Source: Pseudomonas leptonychotis (GTDB taxonomy: Bacteria; Pseudomonadota; Gammaproteobacteria; Pseudomonadales; Pseudomonadaceae). From it: DNA of 64,000 bases. The position numbers were made by a program, and so were the translations under genes. Each line of letters starts with the position of its first letter. The first letter of the stretch is position 1. The notes below the pieces were generated by a model that was not told where the DNA came from, did not search any database, and saw nothing but the letters and a program-made list of their open reading frames with translations. Where the stretch lies: contig NZ_RFLV01000001.1 in NCBI RefSeq assembly GCF_004920405.1, forward strand, positions 1,736,001-1,800,000, given 5' to 3'. Below, one piece after another: positions 37,534-46,281 of the stretch.

Positions 37534-37942
37534 ATCTGCAGCCATCTGCGGAGTTGCTCATCGGTACAGTTTTCTAAAAAGAAAATGCGACCATAACAAT
37601 GGCCATCTCCGTCTCCGCAGGATGTGCTTCATTTTTCATGCGTCATGGGCTCCCATCTCTCGCCTTTGATAAGAGGTTGCGCATGGGGTGGGCCTCCAGC
37701 CGTTAGGCGCGGTTACGGACTTTTTTGAATGAAGGCTCACGCGAGGTTGCCAGCGCAATCTGCGTAGCCGCAAGCAGTTCGTTCGTCTCAGTGGCGACTA
37801 ATTAACAGGTGCTGGCCTCCATGAGGCACAGCGCCAGGTTGAGCTGGATAAGCCGTTGTGGCAGTGACTAGGCGTGTAATAACCCCGTTAGCATTGTCTA
37901 TAATGAGGCTTGCCTGGCGGTCAGGCATTTCAGGAGCTTTCT
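37534..37942. other. Intergenic region with promoter for the DUF2388 genes
   Basis: About 410 bp without a gene. A TATAAT hexamer at 37899-37904, with a weak TGTAAT at -35 distance (37875-37880), lies 39 bp before the first DUF2388 start and is the likely -10. Nothing else recognisable. Confidence 0.5.
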
Positions 37943-38260
37943 ATGAATCTAATTCACATCCTCGGCCTGGCAGCACTGTTGACGGTGTCCGCTACAGCCA
38001 GTGCGACCAGTTTTGTGGTCACCACCGATGCAGTGGTCGGTGCGGTGGGTGCTACATCGGAAGCGACTTCTGATGTGTCTTCGTCTTTTACCGATGACAA
38101 GATCGTCCTCGCTGCGCGCGATGATGCCGCTGCTTTTGTCGCCAGCCAGGGTGAGATCCGCGGGGTACGTCTAGAGGCTGCTCTGCAGCATATTCGTCAG
38201 CAGATACCTGCGCTGCATGACGATGACATGCAGTTGGCGGCTGCCATCCTCAGTCTCTGA
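37943..38260 (+). CDS. DUF2388 family exported protein (copy 1)
   Basis: 105 aa with a signal peptide (MNLIHILGLAALLTVSATAS, cleavage probably after ATA/ASA around residue 20-22). Mature part carries LAARDDAAAFVASQGEIRGV and ends in AAILSL, the signature of this Pseudomonas-specific family. ATG 37943 follows CAGGAGC. Periplasmic, function unknown. Paralogue of the next gene; followed by a DUF4105 gene, a known arrangement in Pseudomonas. Confidence 0.88.
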   Translation: MNLIHILGLAALLTVSATASATSFVVTTDAVVGAVGATSEATSDVSSSFTDDKIVLAARDDAAAFVASQGEIRGVRLEAALQHIRQQIPALHDDDMQLAAAILSL

Positions 38261-38362
38261 GTGCGCCCGCCAGTGCTTGCCCAGAGCGCTGGTGGAACTG
38301 TCCGACAGATTGTCCGTCCAAGCCCATTCAATTGATCTGATGGCTGACTTTTGGAGATGAAT

Positions 38363-38683
38363 ATGCGTTCTGTCTTGCTCAGTGCCGTAGTTGCTGCCGT
38401 CTTGTTCAGCGCCGCTGCACAGGCGCAAACCTTAGTAGCGACTAGCAACATCATTGTGCGCGCGCTGGATCGCAGCTTTGACTTCACCTCGGATACCACC
38501 ACGTCGGTTCGTGATTCGAAAGTCGTTTTGGCGGCGCGTGACGACGCAGCCAGTTTCGTCGCCAGCCAAGGGCAGATACGCGGTGCGCAACTGGAAGCGG
38601 CCATAGGCACTATTCGCAGCCGCGTGCCTGAAGCGCAGGGCGCCTCTGACTTGGTATTGGCCGAAGCCATTCTGGCGCTGTGA
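38363..38683 (+). CDS. DUF2388 family exported protein (copy 2)
   Basis: 106 aa, signal peptide MRSVLLSAVVAAVLFSAAAQ ending at AQA. Shares with copy 1 the block VLAARDDAASFVASQGQIRG and a LAEAILAL end. ATG 38363 has GGAG six bases upstream. Its stop overlaps the ATG of the DUF4105 gene (ATGA-type), so these two are translationally linked. Function unknown. Confidence 0.88.
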   Translation: MRSVLLSAVVAAVLFSAAAQAQTLVATSNIIVRALDRSFDFTSDTTTSVRDSKVVLAARDDAASFVASQGQIRGAQLEAAIGTIRSRVPEAQGASDLVLAEAILAL

Positions 38684-40632
38684 GATGGCCGTGTGCCTGG
38701 CTGCTGGTGCTGGCGTTACTGGCCAGCTCCTTTAGCCAAGCAGGACTGCGCCTGACGTTAGCTGACACGGAACTAAGCCCCTGCGAGCGCAAGGCCAGCC
38801 AGCAACTGTTGCAGGACGCGCTGGCTGCTTTGCCGCCCCACCTCAAACAGCAACTTGATCGGCACGTTAACGTTCGTTGGCGGTCACTGCCCGCGCAGGT
38901 CTATGGCCGCGCCGGGCGTTTGAGTGGCATTGAGCTCAATGCCGCCTTGTTGCCCGCGTTGAGCGATGGCAGCAGCGCTACTGCTCAGACTTCACGCCCC
39001 CATGGCACTGTGCGTCGCGAGTTGCTGGCGACCGTGCTGCACGAAATCACTCATCTATATGATCGCGCTCAACTTTGGCCGCAGACGGCGCGAACACTGC
39101 AACGCCAGTGCCGCCAGCGCGAGCAGAGCTTGGGGCTCGTTGGCCTGCCTGATCACTGCCGCGGCCAGACCGCCCGGCGCTTCACGCTCAGTGATGACCC
39201 GAACTTGCTGGATCTGGCCGGCTGGGCGCAGCAGGTCGGGCGACGCGGCGCGCGTGATGAAGAGAACCATCAGGTTGCGCGCAGCCCGGACAGCTATGAG
39301 CTGAGCAACCCGCGCGAGTTTCTCGCGGTCAACATGGAGTACTTTCTTCTCGACCCCAGCTACGCCTGCCGTCGGCCCTCGTTGGCGCGTTACCTGAGTG
39401 CGCATTTTGCTTGGACGCCAGCGAACCAGCAGCCCTGCGCCGAAAGCTTGGCCTATCTGAATGCCGGGCGCGACTTCGCTCGCCAACCCCTCGGGAGCAT
39501 CGACCCGCAGCGGGTCTATCAGGTGGATTACCTGCTGGCCGAGGCCAACGATGCCCTGGCCAGTCGCTGGGGCCACAGCATGCTGCGCCTGGTCATCTGT
39601 GCGCCTGGCCGGCCGCTGGGGCCGGATTGTCGGCTGGATCTGCAGGAGCATCTGGTGCTGTCCTACCGCGCCTTTGTTGGCGACGTGCAGCTGTCCAGCT
39701 GGGATGGTTTGACCGGCGTTTATCCGTCGCGGCTGTTCGTTCTGCCGTTGGCTCAGGTGATCGAGGAGTACACCAAGGTTGAGTTGCGCAGCCTGGCCTC
39801 GGTGCCGCTCAAACTCGATCGCACGCAGCTGGAGCACATGGTCATTCGCGCCGCCGAGCAGCACTGGAGTTATGACGGTGCTTACTGGTTTATCTCCAAC
39901 AACTGCGCCGTGGAAACCCTCAAGCTGCTGCGCAGCGGCAGCCAGCATCCGCGGCTGCATGCACTGGACAGCATCATGCCCAACGGTCTGCTCGACACCT
40001 TGGTGGCCCGCGACCTGGCCGACCGCAGCGTGTTGGCCGATGCGACCGAGGCTTTGCGTCTGGGTTATCGCTTTGACTCGTTCCGTGACCGCTACCAGGC
40101 CATGTTCAGCGTGCTGCAGGCACAGTTGCCGATTGAGCAGATGCAGGTTGAGGACTGGCTGACCCTGCCGGCCGAGAAACGTCAGCCCTGGTTCGCCCGC
40201 GCCGACCTGCGCACCAGCGCGGCCCTGCTATTACTCGAACAGGCGGCGTTACGCCGGCAATTGCTGTTGGCTCAGGATGAGCTCAAACGTCGCTATCTGA
40301 GTGGCCGTGACGGCGTTGACTCCACATTGAACAAGGCCGGCGGCGCGCTGCAGCAGATCCTCGCCAACAGCGGCTTTCTCAGTCGCCCGGCCGAATTGCT
40401 TGAGGGCGGTTATGGCCTGCCGCAGCCTGCCGAATGGCAGCGCCTGGAAACTGAGAGCCAGGCCCGTCAGCAGCAATTACGCCAACTCAGTGACAACCTC
40501 GACCAGGAAGTGCGCACCCTGCTGGAACCGGTGCGTCTAGTCGAACTGCATGCCACTGAAGCCAATTTGGCGCAACTGGGCACGCATCTGCGCGCCTTGC
40601 ACAAGGCTGGTGGCGGCCTGCAGCTGCCCTGA
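38680..40632 (+). CDS. DUF4105 family exported protein with HExxH motif
   Basis: 650 aa with a signal peptide (about residues 1-21). An N-terminal part holds HEITHLYD (His121-Glu122-His125), the pattern of zinc metallopeptidases. The central part (about 270-430) is the DUF4105 domain with RWGHSMLRLVIC and the Cys-containing FISNNCAVETLKLLR, and the C-terminal part is helical. DUF4105 has been related to papain-like/NlpC-type folds. Cell-envelope location likely; substrate unknown. Whether the HExxH is catalytic is not shown. Confidence 0.82.
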   Translation: MRWPCAWLLVLALLASSFSQAGLRLTLADTELSPCERKASQQLLQDALAALPPHLKQQLDRHVNVRWRSLPAQVYGRAGRLSGIELNAALLPALSDGSSATAQTSRPHGTVRRELLATVLHEITHLYDRAQLWPQTARTLQRQCRQREQSLGLVGLPDHCRGQTARRFTLSDDPNLLDLAGWAQQVGRRGARDEENHQVARSPDSYELSNPREFLAVNMEYFLLDPSYACRRPSLARYLSAHFAWTPANQQPCAESLAYLNAGRDFARQPLGSIDPQRVYQVDYLLAEANDALASRWGHSMLRLVICAPGRPLGPDCRLDLQEHLVLSYRAFVGDVQLSSWDGLTGVYPSRLFVLPLAQVIEEYTKVELRSLASVPLKLDRTQLEHMVIRAAEQHWSYDGAYWFISNNCAVETLKLLRSGSQHPRLHALDSIMPNGLLDTLVARDLADRSVLADATEALRLGYRFDSFRDRYQAMFSVLQAQLPIEQMQVEDWLTLPAEKRQPWFARADLRTSAALLLLEQAALRRQLLLAQDELKRRYLSGRDGVDSTLNKAGGALQQILANSGFLSRPAELLEGGYGLPQPAEWQRLETESQARQQQLRQLSDNLDQEVRTLLEPVRLVELHATEANLAQLGTHLRALHKAGGGLQLP

Positions 40633-40637
40633 GCCGG

Positions 40638-41042
40638 TTACTCCATGACTTCTTGATCTTCCTCAGGCAATTGCGGGTCCAGCTGCAGCCAGGGCAGCCG
40701 GCTTTGCACCCAGATATGTCGATCTGCCGGTGCCAGTTCCGGCTGGTCGAGGGTGGCGATGGTGATATCCAGGCTGTCCGGGCTGAGCGTGGTGAACAGC
40801 GTCAGGTGCGCACCGCAGATTGGGCAGAAGCTGCGCGTGCAGCTGGCTGACGAGGCGTATTCGCGTGGTGTGCCGGCCAACCAGCGAAAGCGCGTCAGCG
40901 GCACCGTAATCCAGGTGGTGACGATGCCGCCGGTGCTGCGTCGACAGGTCGAGCAATGGCAGTGCGCGATGTCCTGCAGCGGCGCTTCGAACTGATAGCG
41001 CAAGGCTCCACACTGGCAACCGCCTTGATGGATAGCGGACAT
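40638..41042 (-). CDS. GFA family (glutathione-dependent formaldehyde-activating fold) protein
   Basis: 134 aa. Seen: zinc-site cysteines GGCQCGALRY, HCHCSTCRRSTGG and RSFCPICGAHLT, the full GFA/CENP-V pattern. Named members of the fold bind glutathione adducts, but most bacterial copies have no known substrate. Converges with the DUF4105 gene, 5 bp apart. Confidence 0.9.
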   Translation of the reverse strand: MSAIHQGGCQCGALRYQFEAPLQDIAHCHCSTCRRSTGGIVTTWITVPLTRFRWLAGTPREYASSASCTRSFCPICGAHLTLFTTLSPDSLDITIATLDQPELAPADRHIWVQSRLPWLQLDPQLPEEDQEVME

Positions 41043-41152
41043 TGGATTTTCCCATCGTTAGGGTCAGGTAAAGCAGCCTAATACCGACGTCTACCTTGCG
41101 TCACTTCATGCGGCTGCTCAAGATGGCGGCTTGCCTGTGGCTGGAGGTTGCC

Positions 41153-42061
41153 GTGCTGGAATTGTTGTTGGCCTTGTGGCCGTTGTTCGCCTTGATCGTG
41201 GCCGGGTATTACCTGCGCCGCTGGGCGTTTCCTAATGAGGCGTTCTGGCCGGGTGCCGAACGGCTGAACTACTTCGTGCTGTTCCCGGCGCTGCTGTTTA
41301 GCAGCCTGGCCACCGCACCGTTGGATAACCCGGCATTGCCGCGCCTGGCATTGGCGGTGTTGCTGGCGCTTGGTATCGCTTGGCTGGCGCTACTGCTGGT
41401 GCGGCGTTTACGTGGCTGGCCGGCGGGACGTTTTGGTGCGTTCAGCCAAGGCATTCTGCGCTTCAATACCTATTTGGGCTTGGCTGCAGTTGGCAGCCTG
41501 TTTGGCCAGGAAGGCCTGACCCTGGCGGCCATCATGCTCGCCCTGATGGTGCCGACGGTGAATGTGCTGTCGGTCTGGTCGCTGACCGCGGAACGTGGCG
41601 TCAGCGCGCGCAGCCTGTTGCTCCCGATTGCCAAGAACCCGTTGATTCTGGCCTGCCTGGGCGGTGCGCTGGTCAACTTCAGTGGCTTTGGCCTGCCGGG
41701 CGGCAGTGATCGCCTGCTTAGCCTATTGGCGGCGGCCAGCTTGCCATTAGGCCTGCTCTGTGTCGGCGCGGCGTTGAAGCCGGAGCAGTTGGGCGGTGAG
41801 ATTCCGGCACTGGGTTGGAACAGCCTGCTGCGCCTGTTGATTATGCCGATGTTGGCCTGGGCGGTGGCCTATGGTCTGCAGTTGCCAGCGATGGAAAGCA
41901 CGGTGCTGGTGCTGTTCTTTGCCCTGCCAACTGCGCCAACGGCCTATGTTTTGACCCGTCAGTTGGGCGGCGATAGTCAGTTGATGGCCGGCATTATCAC
42001 CCTGCAAACCCTGCTGGCGGCGGCCAGTTTGCCGCTGCTGTTGTTGCTGGTGGCCGGCTGA
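41153..42061 (+). CDS. AEC family transporter (auxin efflux carrier type permease)
   Basis: 302 aa, about ten hydrophobic helices, starting MLELLLALWPLFALIVAGYY and containing RFNTYLGLAAVGSLFGQEGL. Members export or import small acids such as malate or malonate; substrate not predictable here. I chose GTG 41153 because GGAGG lies 6 nt before it and it gives the usual family N-terminus. The frame stays open to 41096. Confidence 0.85.
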   Translation: MLELLLALWPLFALIVAGYYLRRWAFPNEAFWPGAERLNYFVLFPALLFSSLATAPLDNPALPRLALAVLLALGIAWLALLLVRRLRGWPAGRFGAFSQGILRFNTYLGLAAVGSLFGQEGLTLAAIMLALMVPTVNVLSVWSLTAERGVSARSLLLPIAKNPLILACLGGALVNFSGFGLPGGSDRLLSLLAAASLPLGLLCVGAALKPEQLGGEIPALGWNSLLRLLIMPMLAWAVAYGLQLPAMESTVLVLFFALPTAPTAYVLTRQLGGDSQLMAGIITLQTLLAAASLPLLLLLVAG

Positions 42062-42118
42062 CTCAGGCGCCGCGTAAGGGCAGGCTGACGGTCGGTGCTT
42101 GGTGATGTAAATAAATTA

Positions 42119-42134
42119 CTGTATTTATATACAG
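42119..42134. promoter_or_regulatory. LexA (SOS) box
   Basis: CTGTATTTATATACAG is an exact CTG-N10-CAG match with the alternating AT centre of the LexA consensus. It lies 18 bp before the radical SAM gene start, so it probably overlaps the promoter. As I recall, the P. aeruginosa homologue PA0069 belongs to the LexA regulon. Confidence 0.92.
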
Positions 42135-42152
42135 TAATTTATGGAGCCAGCC

Positions 42153-43211
42153 ATGTCCGTTTCCCTGCCGCCGCGCGGTCGCGGTACCGCCAGTAACCCG
42201 CATAACCGCTTTGCCCCACAGCGCATTATCGCCAGCGATGATGGCTGGTTTCAGGAAATGCCGCCCAGCCGTGCCACCGAGGTGCGCGCGGAGATTGCCA
42301 AGAGCATCATCACCCGCAATCAGTCACCGGATCTGCCGTTCGACCGCTCGCTCAATCCTTATCGAGGTTGTGAACATGGCTGCATTTATTGCTACGCCAG
42401 GCCCAGTCACGCCTATTGGGATCTGTCGCCGGGGCTGGATTTCGAGACCAAGCTGATTGCCAAGAGCAACGCCGCGGCTTTGCTCGAGCAGCAGTTGAGC
42501 AAACCGGGTTATGTCTGTGCGCCGATCAATCTGGGTTCCAACACTGACCCCTATCAACCGATCGAACGCCAGCACCTGCTGACGCGCAACAGTCTCAAGG
42601 TGTTGCTCAACTATCGCCATCCCGTGACCATCATCACCAAGGGAGCGCTGATCCTGCGTGACCTCGATCTGCTGGCTGAGTTGGCGCAGCAGCGCTTGGT
42701 GGCAGTGATGATCAGCCTGACCACCCTGGATGACGAGCTCAAACGTATTCTTGAACCTCGCGCTGCTGCGCCGGCGGCACGCTTGCGGGCGATTCGCGTG
42801 CTGCGTGATAACCGCATTCCGGTCGGGGTGTTGTGCTCGCCGATGATCCCGATGATCAATGACATGGAGCTGGAGCACTTGCTGGAGGCTGCCAAGGAGG
42901 CCGGCGCGCAGAGCGCCAATTACATGTTGCTGCGTCTGCCACGCGAAGTGGCGCCGTTGTTCGAGGAGTGGCTGCACGCGCACTACCCGCAGCGCGCTAC
43001 GCATGTGTTGAGCCTGATTCGTCAGAGCCGGGGCGGTGAGTTGTATGACAGTCGCTTTGGCCTGCGCTTTCGCGGTGATGGGGCGTTCGCGGAGCTGCTC
43101 GCGCAGCGTTTTGCCCTGGCCAGCAAGCGCTTGGGCCTGAATCGACGCGAAGCGTTCAACCTCGACTGCACACGCTTCTGTCCGCCGGGTGGCCAACTGG
43201 CACTACTCTGA
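42153..43211 (+). CDS. PA0069-type radical SAM protein, SOS-regulated
   Basis: 352 aa. Seen: radical SAM cluster motif with Cys73, Cys77 and Cys80 (GCEHGCIYCYARPSH), resembling the spore-photoproduct-lyase/SplB superfamily, and a C-terminal NLDCTRFCPPGG. Often annotated as DNA repair photolyase on weak similarity; the reaction is unknown. Control by LexA supports a role in DNA damage or its aftermath. ATG 42153 is chosen because GGAG lies 6 nt upstream; ATG 42141 has no such site. Confidence 0.9.
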   Translation: MSVSLPPRGRGTASNPHNRFAPQRIIASDDGWFQEMPPSRATEVRAEIAKSIITRNQSPDLPFDRSLNPYRGCEHGCIYCYARPSHAYWDLSPGLDFETKLIAKSNAAALLEQQLSKPGYVCAPINLGSNTDPYQPIERQHLLTRNSLKVLLNYRHPVTIITKGALILRDLDLLAELAQQRLVAVMISLTTLDDELKRILEPRAAAPAARLRAIRVLRDNRIPVGVLCSPMIPMINDMELEHLLEAAKEAGAQSANYMLLRLPREVAPLFEEWLHAHYPQRATHVLSLIRQSRGGELYDSRFGLRFRGDGAFAELLAQRFALASKRLGLNRREAFNLDCTRFCPPGGQLALL

Positions 43212-43369
43212 GCCGCCATGCCTGCCTGAGCCGCTGCTGCGTTTGTGAGGGCTAGGCCAGGGTGATGGTTGCCGCTCACGTCAGCGCAGGTGAAACTGGA
43301 TATGTGACTCGCTAGCGGCTGTCACTGTCGTTTTAGCAGCAGATTTTCCGGTTCACAGAGGTCAGAGCA

Positions 43370-44098
43370 ATGCCATACAAGCATCAGTTGATCCCGTTGC
43401 AGGGGCGTACAGGCAGTGAAAGTGCCGAGGAGGCGCTGCAGAGCATCGTGGATGGCTTCAAGCGCTTTCGCACTGAGGTATTCCCGCAGCAGGAAGAACT
43501 GTTCAAAAAGTTGGCCACTGCACAAAACCCGCGCGCCATGTTTATCACCTGCGCCGATTCGCGGGTGGTGCCTGAGTTGATCACGCAAAGCTCACCGGGC
43601 GACCTGTTCGTCAGCCGCAATGTTGGCAACGTGGTGCCGCCCTACGGGCAGATGATGGGCGGGGTTTCCACTGCGATCGAGTACGCGGTGATGGCCCTGG
43701 GCGTGCAGCACATCATCATTTGCGGGCACTCGGATTGCGGCGCGATGAAAGCCGTACTCGACCCCTCGGGCCTGGAACGCATGCCCACGGTAAAGGCCTG
43801 GTTGCGCCATGCCGAAGTGGCCAGGACAGTGGTAGCGGACAACTGCGGCTGCGCCGATCACACCACGCTGGGCATCCTCACCGAGGAGAACGTGGTGGCG
43901 CAACTTGATCACCTGCGCACCCACCCCTCGGTGGCATCGCGCATGGCCTGTGGCCAGGTATTTATCCATGGCTGGGTGTATGACATTGAGACCAGCGAGA
44001 TTAAGGCTTACGACGCCGAGAAAGGTGAGTTCCGCCTGATCGGCGACGGCCCGCTGCCGATGGCCACGCCACGTCCGCGCTACCTGCCGAGTAACTAA
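43370..44098 (+). CDS. Beta-class carbonic anhydrase
   Basis: 242 aa zinc enzyme interconverting CO2 and bicarbonate. Zinc ligands visible: Cys61 (FITCADSR, with Asp63/Arg65 dyad), His120 and Cys123 (CGHSDCGAMKAVL). Counterpart of psCA1 (PA0102) of P. aeruginosa, which also sits near the cox operon. Starts ATG 43370 with a moderate AGAGG site. Confidence 0.94.
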   Translation: MPYKHQLIPLQGRTGSESAEEALQSIVDGFKRFRTEVFPQQEELFKKLATAQNPRAMFITCADSRVVPELITQSSPGDLFVSRNVGNVVPPYGQMMGGVSTAIEYAVMALGVQHIIICGHSDCGAMKAVLDPSGLERMPTVKAWLRHAEVARTVVADNCGCADHTTLGILTEENVVAQLDHLRTHPSVASRMACGQVFIHGWVYDIETSEIKAYDAEKGEFRLIGDGPLPMATPRPRYLPSN

Positions 44099-44132
44099 TC
44101 GGCAGTCGCGCGGACTGGGGTTTTAACATCTG

Positions 44133-44789
44133 TTAGCCCGTCGCGCGGGTTTCATCCAACTGTAACTCCACCCCGAGCTGGCGTGACAGGCACGGCCAGC
44201 GCAGCCAGGCAGCCTCGGTTTGTGGGTTGTGCAGACGCTCACGGTAGGCCAGCACCGAGTCCTGGGCAAAGCTGGCGTCATCCAGCATGCCCTCTACGGC
44301 ATGGTGCACCGCCTCATCCAGCTGGTTGGCGAAGGGCTCGCCGATCAGTTGGTGGACGATCAGGTTGGCCACTGTGGTGTCCAGCGGGATCAGCGGTGCG
44401 CCCAAGTGGGCGATATAGCGATCATTCACTTCCTCGACCAGGCGGTGGGCCAGGTAGGCCTCGTCGAGCAACCCTTCAAGCCCTTCATGCCCGGCCATCA
44501 ACGCGGGCGGCTGCAGAAAGAATTGCTCGGCCACTTGCAGCACCGGCTTTATCTGCGCCTCGATCCCCGCTTCCTGGGCGACCTGCTGGGCGGCCTGCAA
44601 CAGCTCAGGTACCTGTTCGATATAGGCGCTGACAAAACGCTGCAACACATCCTGGGTGTCTTCATTGGGCAGTCGGATAGAGGGGTGCAGTTGCCCTACA
44701 TGTGCCTGCATCTGACTGGCCAAGTGACCTGTACGAGTTTCGTGTTGGTGCGCACGCTGAATCAGTGCCTGCAAAGCGGAGATATTCAT
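44133..44789 (-). CDS. Conserved hypothetical protein next to the cox operon (PA0104-like)
   Basis: 218 aa, mostly helical, soluble, acidic; no signal peptide or membrane helix. Contains LLDEAYLAHRLVEEVNDRYI. CAGGAG lies 6-7 nt before ATG 44789, which is preferred over an upstream in-frame ATG (44855). I recognise the position (PA0104 in P. aeruginosa) but not a functional domain. Confidence 0.75.
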   Translation of the reverse strand: MNISALQALIQRAHQHETRTGHLASQMQAHVGQLHPSIRLPNEDTQDVLQRFVSAYIEQVPELLQAAQQVAQEAGIEAQIKPVLQVAEQFFLQPPALMAGHEGLEGLLDEAYLAHRLVEEVNDRYIAHLGAPLIPLDTTVANLIVHQLIGEPFANQLDEAVHHAVEGMLDDASFAQDSVLAYRERLHNPQTEAAWLRWPCLSRQLGVELQLDETRATG

Positions 44790-45152
44790 GACTACTCCTG
44801 AGGTAAGGACATGGGCGAGAACCATAGCTGGCTCAGCACATCGGCTAAGACCCAATTGTCATAATTATTAAACAGTTATGCGAGACGGCTATATGCAGGG
44901 GCCGTCTCCTTGGCCTATCCCACGGCAGCCGCGGTGTTTAGCGCCTGCCTTACAGTGCGTTGCTCATTTCAGTTTTCGCGTTGCCAGCGGCAAGTCCGTG
45001 TCTATACTCGAACTCGAAAGGCAGTACCTGATAACTCCGAATCAGCTGTGGCATGGACAGCCCTCGCAGGCATTTTTCAGCGTAAAAATGTGTGATGACT
45101 GAGCCACTGACCGATTCGGCGGGATAACAAGAAAAATTAAGGGGAACCCGCA
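44790..45152. other. Intergenic region before the cox operon
   Basis: 363 bp. Contains a small hairpin GAGACGGC (44882-44889) / GCCGTCTC (44901-44908) without a T-tract, and the promoter listed separately. No gene; a plus-strand frame from 44878 of 74 codons has no family features and covers the promoter. Confidence 0.5.
44981..45008 (+). promoter_or_regulatory. Probable promoter of the caa3 oxidase operon (sigma-S-like -10)
   Basis: TTGCCA (44981-44986), a 16-bp spacer and TATACT (45003-45008). The -10 is preceded by C, giving CTATACT, the form preferred by RpoS. In P. aeruginosa the aa3/caa3 oxidase is expressed under starvation with RpoS, which agrees. Transcript start would be near 45015, about 140 bp before coxB. 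Confidence 0.55.
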
Positions 45153-46277
45153 ATGATGCGACATCCACGAGTCTGGATGGGCCTCCTGTTGTGGTTGGTA
45201 TTCAGCTCGGCGCAGGCCAGCTGGGGCATCAATATGACGCCTGGAGCCACCGAGGTCAGCCGCTCAGTATTCGATTTGCACATGACCATCTTCTGGATCT
45301 GCGTCGTCATCGGCGTGATCGTGTTTGGTGCCATGTTCTGGTCGATGCTCGTCCACCGCCGCTCCACCGGTCAGCAGCCGGCACATTTCCATGAAAGCAC
45401 CACAGTCGAGATTCTCTGGACGGTTGTACCGTTGGTGATTCTGGTGCTGATGGCCATACCCGCGACCAAAACCTTGATTGAAATCTATGATTCCAGCGAA
45501 TCGGAGCTGGATATTCAGATCACCGGTTATCAGTGGAAATGGCACTACAAGTACCTGGGTGAGGATGTTGAGTTCTTCAGCAACCTCACCACCCCCAAAG
45601 ACCAGATCAACAACAAGGCGACCAAGGGTGAGCATTACCTTTTGGAGGTTGATGAGCCATTGGTGGTCCCGGTTGGCACCAAGGTGCGCTTCCTGATTAC
45701 CGCCGCCGATGTGATCCATTCCTGGTGGGTACCGGCTCTGGCCGTGAAGAAGGATGCCATCCCCGGCTTTATCAACGAATCCTGGACCCGCATCGATGAG
45801 CCTGGCCTCTACCGTGGCCAGTGCACCGAGCTGTGCGGTAAAGATCATGGCTTTATGCCGATTGTGGTCGAGGCGAAGTCGAAAGAGGATTACGCCGCCT
45901 GGTTGGCCGAGCGCAAACAATTGGCTATGGCCGAGAAGGAGCTGACCAGTAAGGAATGGACCCTGGATGAGCTGATGGTGCGCGGTGAGAAGGCTTACAA
46001 CACGGCCTGCGTGGCTTGTCACCAAGCGAGTGGCGAGGGTCTGCCGCCGATGTTCCCATCACTGAAAGGCTCGGCTATTGCCACCGGTCCGGCTGCGGGT
46101 CATATCGGCATCGTGGTCAACGGCAAGCCAGGCACCTCAATGGCCGCCTTTGGTAAGCAACTCTCGGAAGTCGATATCGCCGCGATCATCACCTACGAAC
46201 GCAATGCCTGGGGCAATGCGGTAGGCGACATGGTCACGCCGAAAGACATCCTCGCGTTCAAACAGGCTCAGGAGTAA
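45153..46277 (+). CDS. coxB: Cytochrome c oxidase subunit II fused to cytochrome c (caa3 type)
   Basis: 374 aa. Signal peptide, two membrane helices (about 35-60 and 80-100), a CuA domain with CTELCGKDHGFMP, and a C-terminal cytochrome c domain with the haem site CVACH and a later methionine (GTSMAAF). The fused cytochrome makes this a caa3 rather than a plain aa3 oxidase. Receives electrons from soluble cytochromes and passes them to subunit I. Start ATG 45153 after AAGGGG. Confidence 0.95.
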   Translation: MMRHPRVWMGLLLWLVFSSAQASWGINMTPGATEVSRSVFDLHMTIFWICVVIGVIVFGAMFWSMLVHRRSTGQQPAHFHESTTVEILWTVVPLVILVLMAIPATKTLIEIYDSSESELDIQITGYQWKWHYKYLGEDVEFFSNLTTPKDQINNKATKGEHYLLEVDEPLVVPVGTKVRFLITAADVIHSWWVPALAVKKDAIPGFINESWTRIDEPGLYRGQCTELCGKDHGFMPIVVEAKSKEDYAAWLAERKQLAMAEKELTSKEWTLDELMVRGEKAYNTACVACHQASGEGLPPMFPSLKGSAIATGPAAGHIGIVVNGKPGTSMAAFGKQLSEVDIAAIITYERNAWGNAVGDMVTPKDILAFKQAQE

Positions 46278-46281
46278 GGAC

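Noticed and set aside
44882..44908. Hairpin GAGACGGC/GCCGTCTC as a terminator or riboswitch
   Set aside because: No T-tract and no conserved riboswitch core; the stem of 8 bp alone is not enough.
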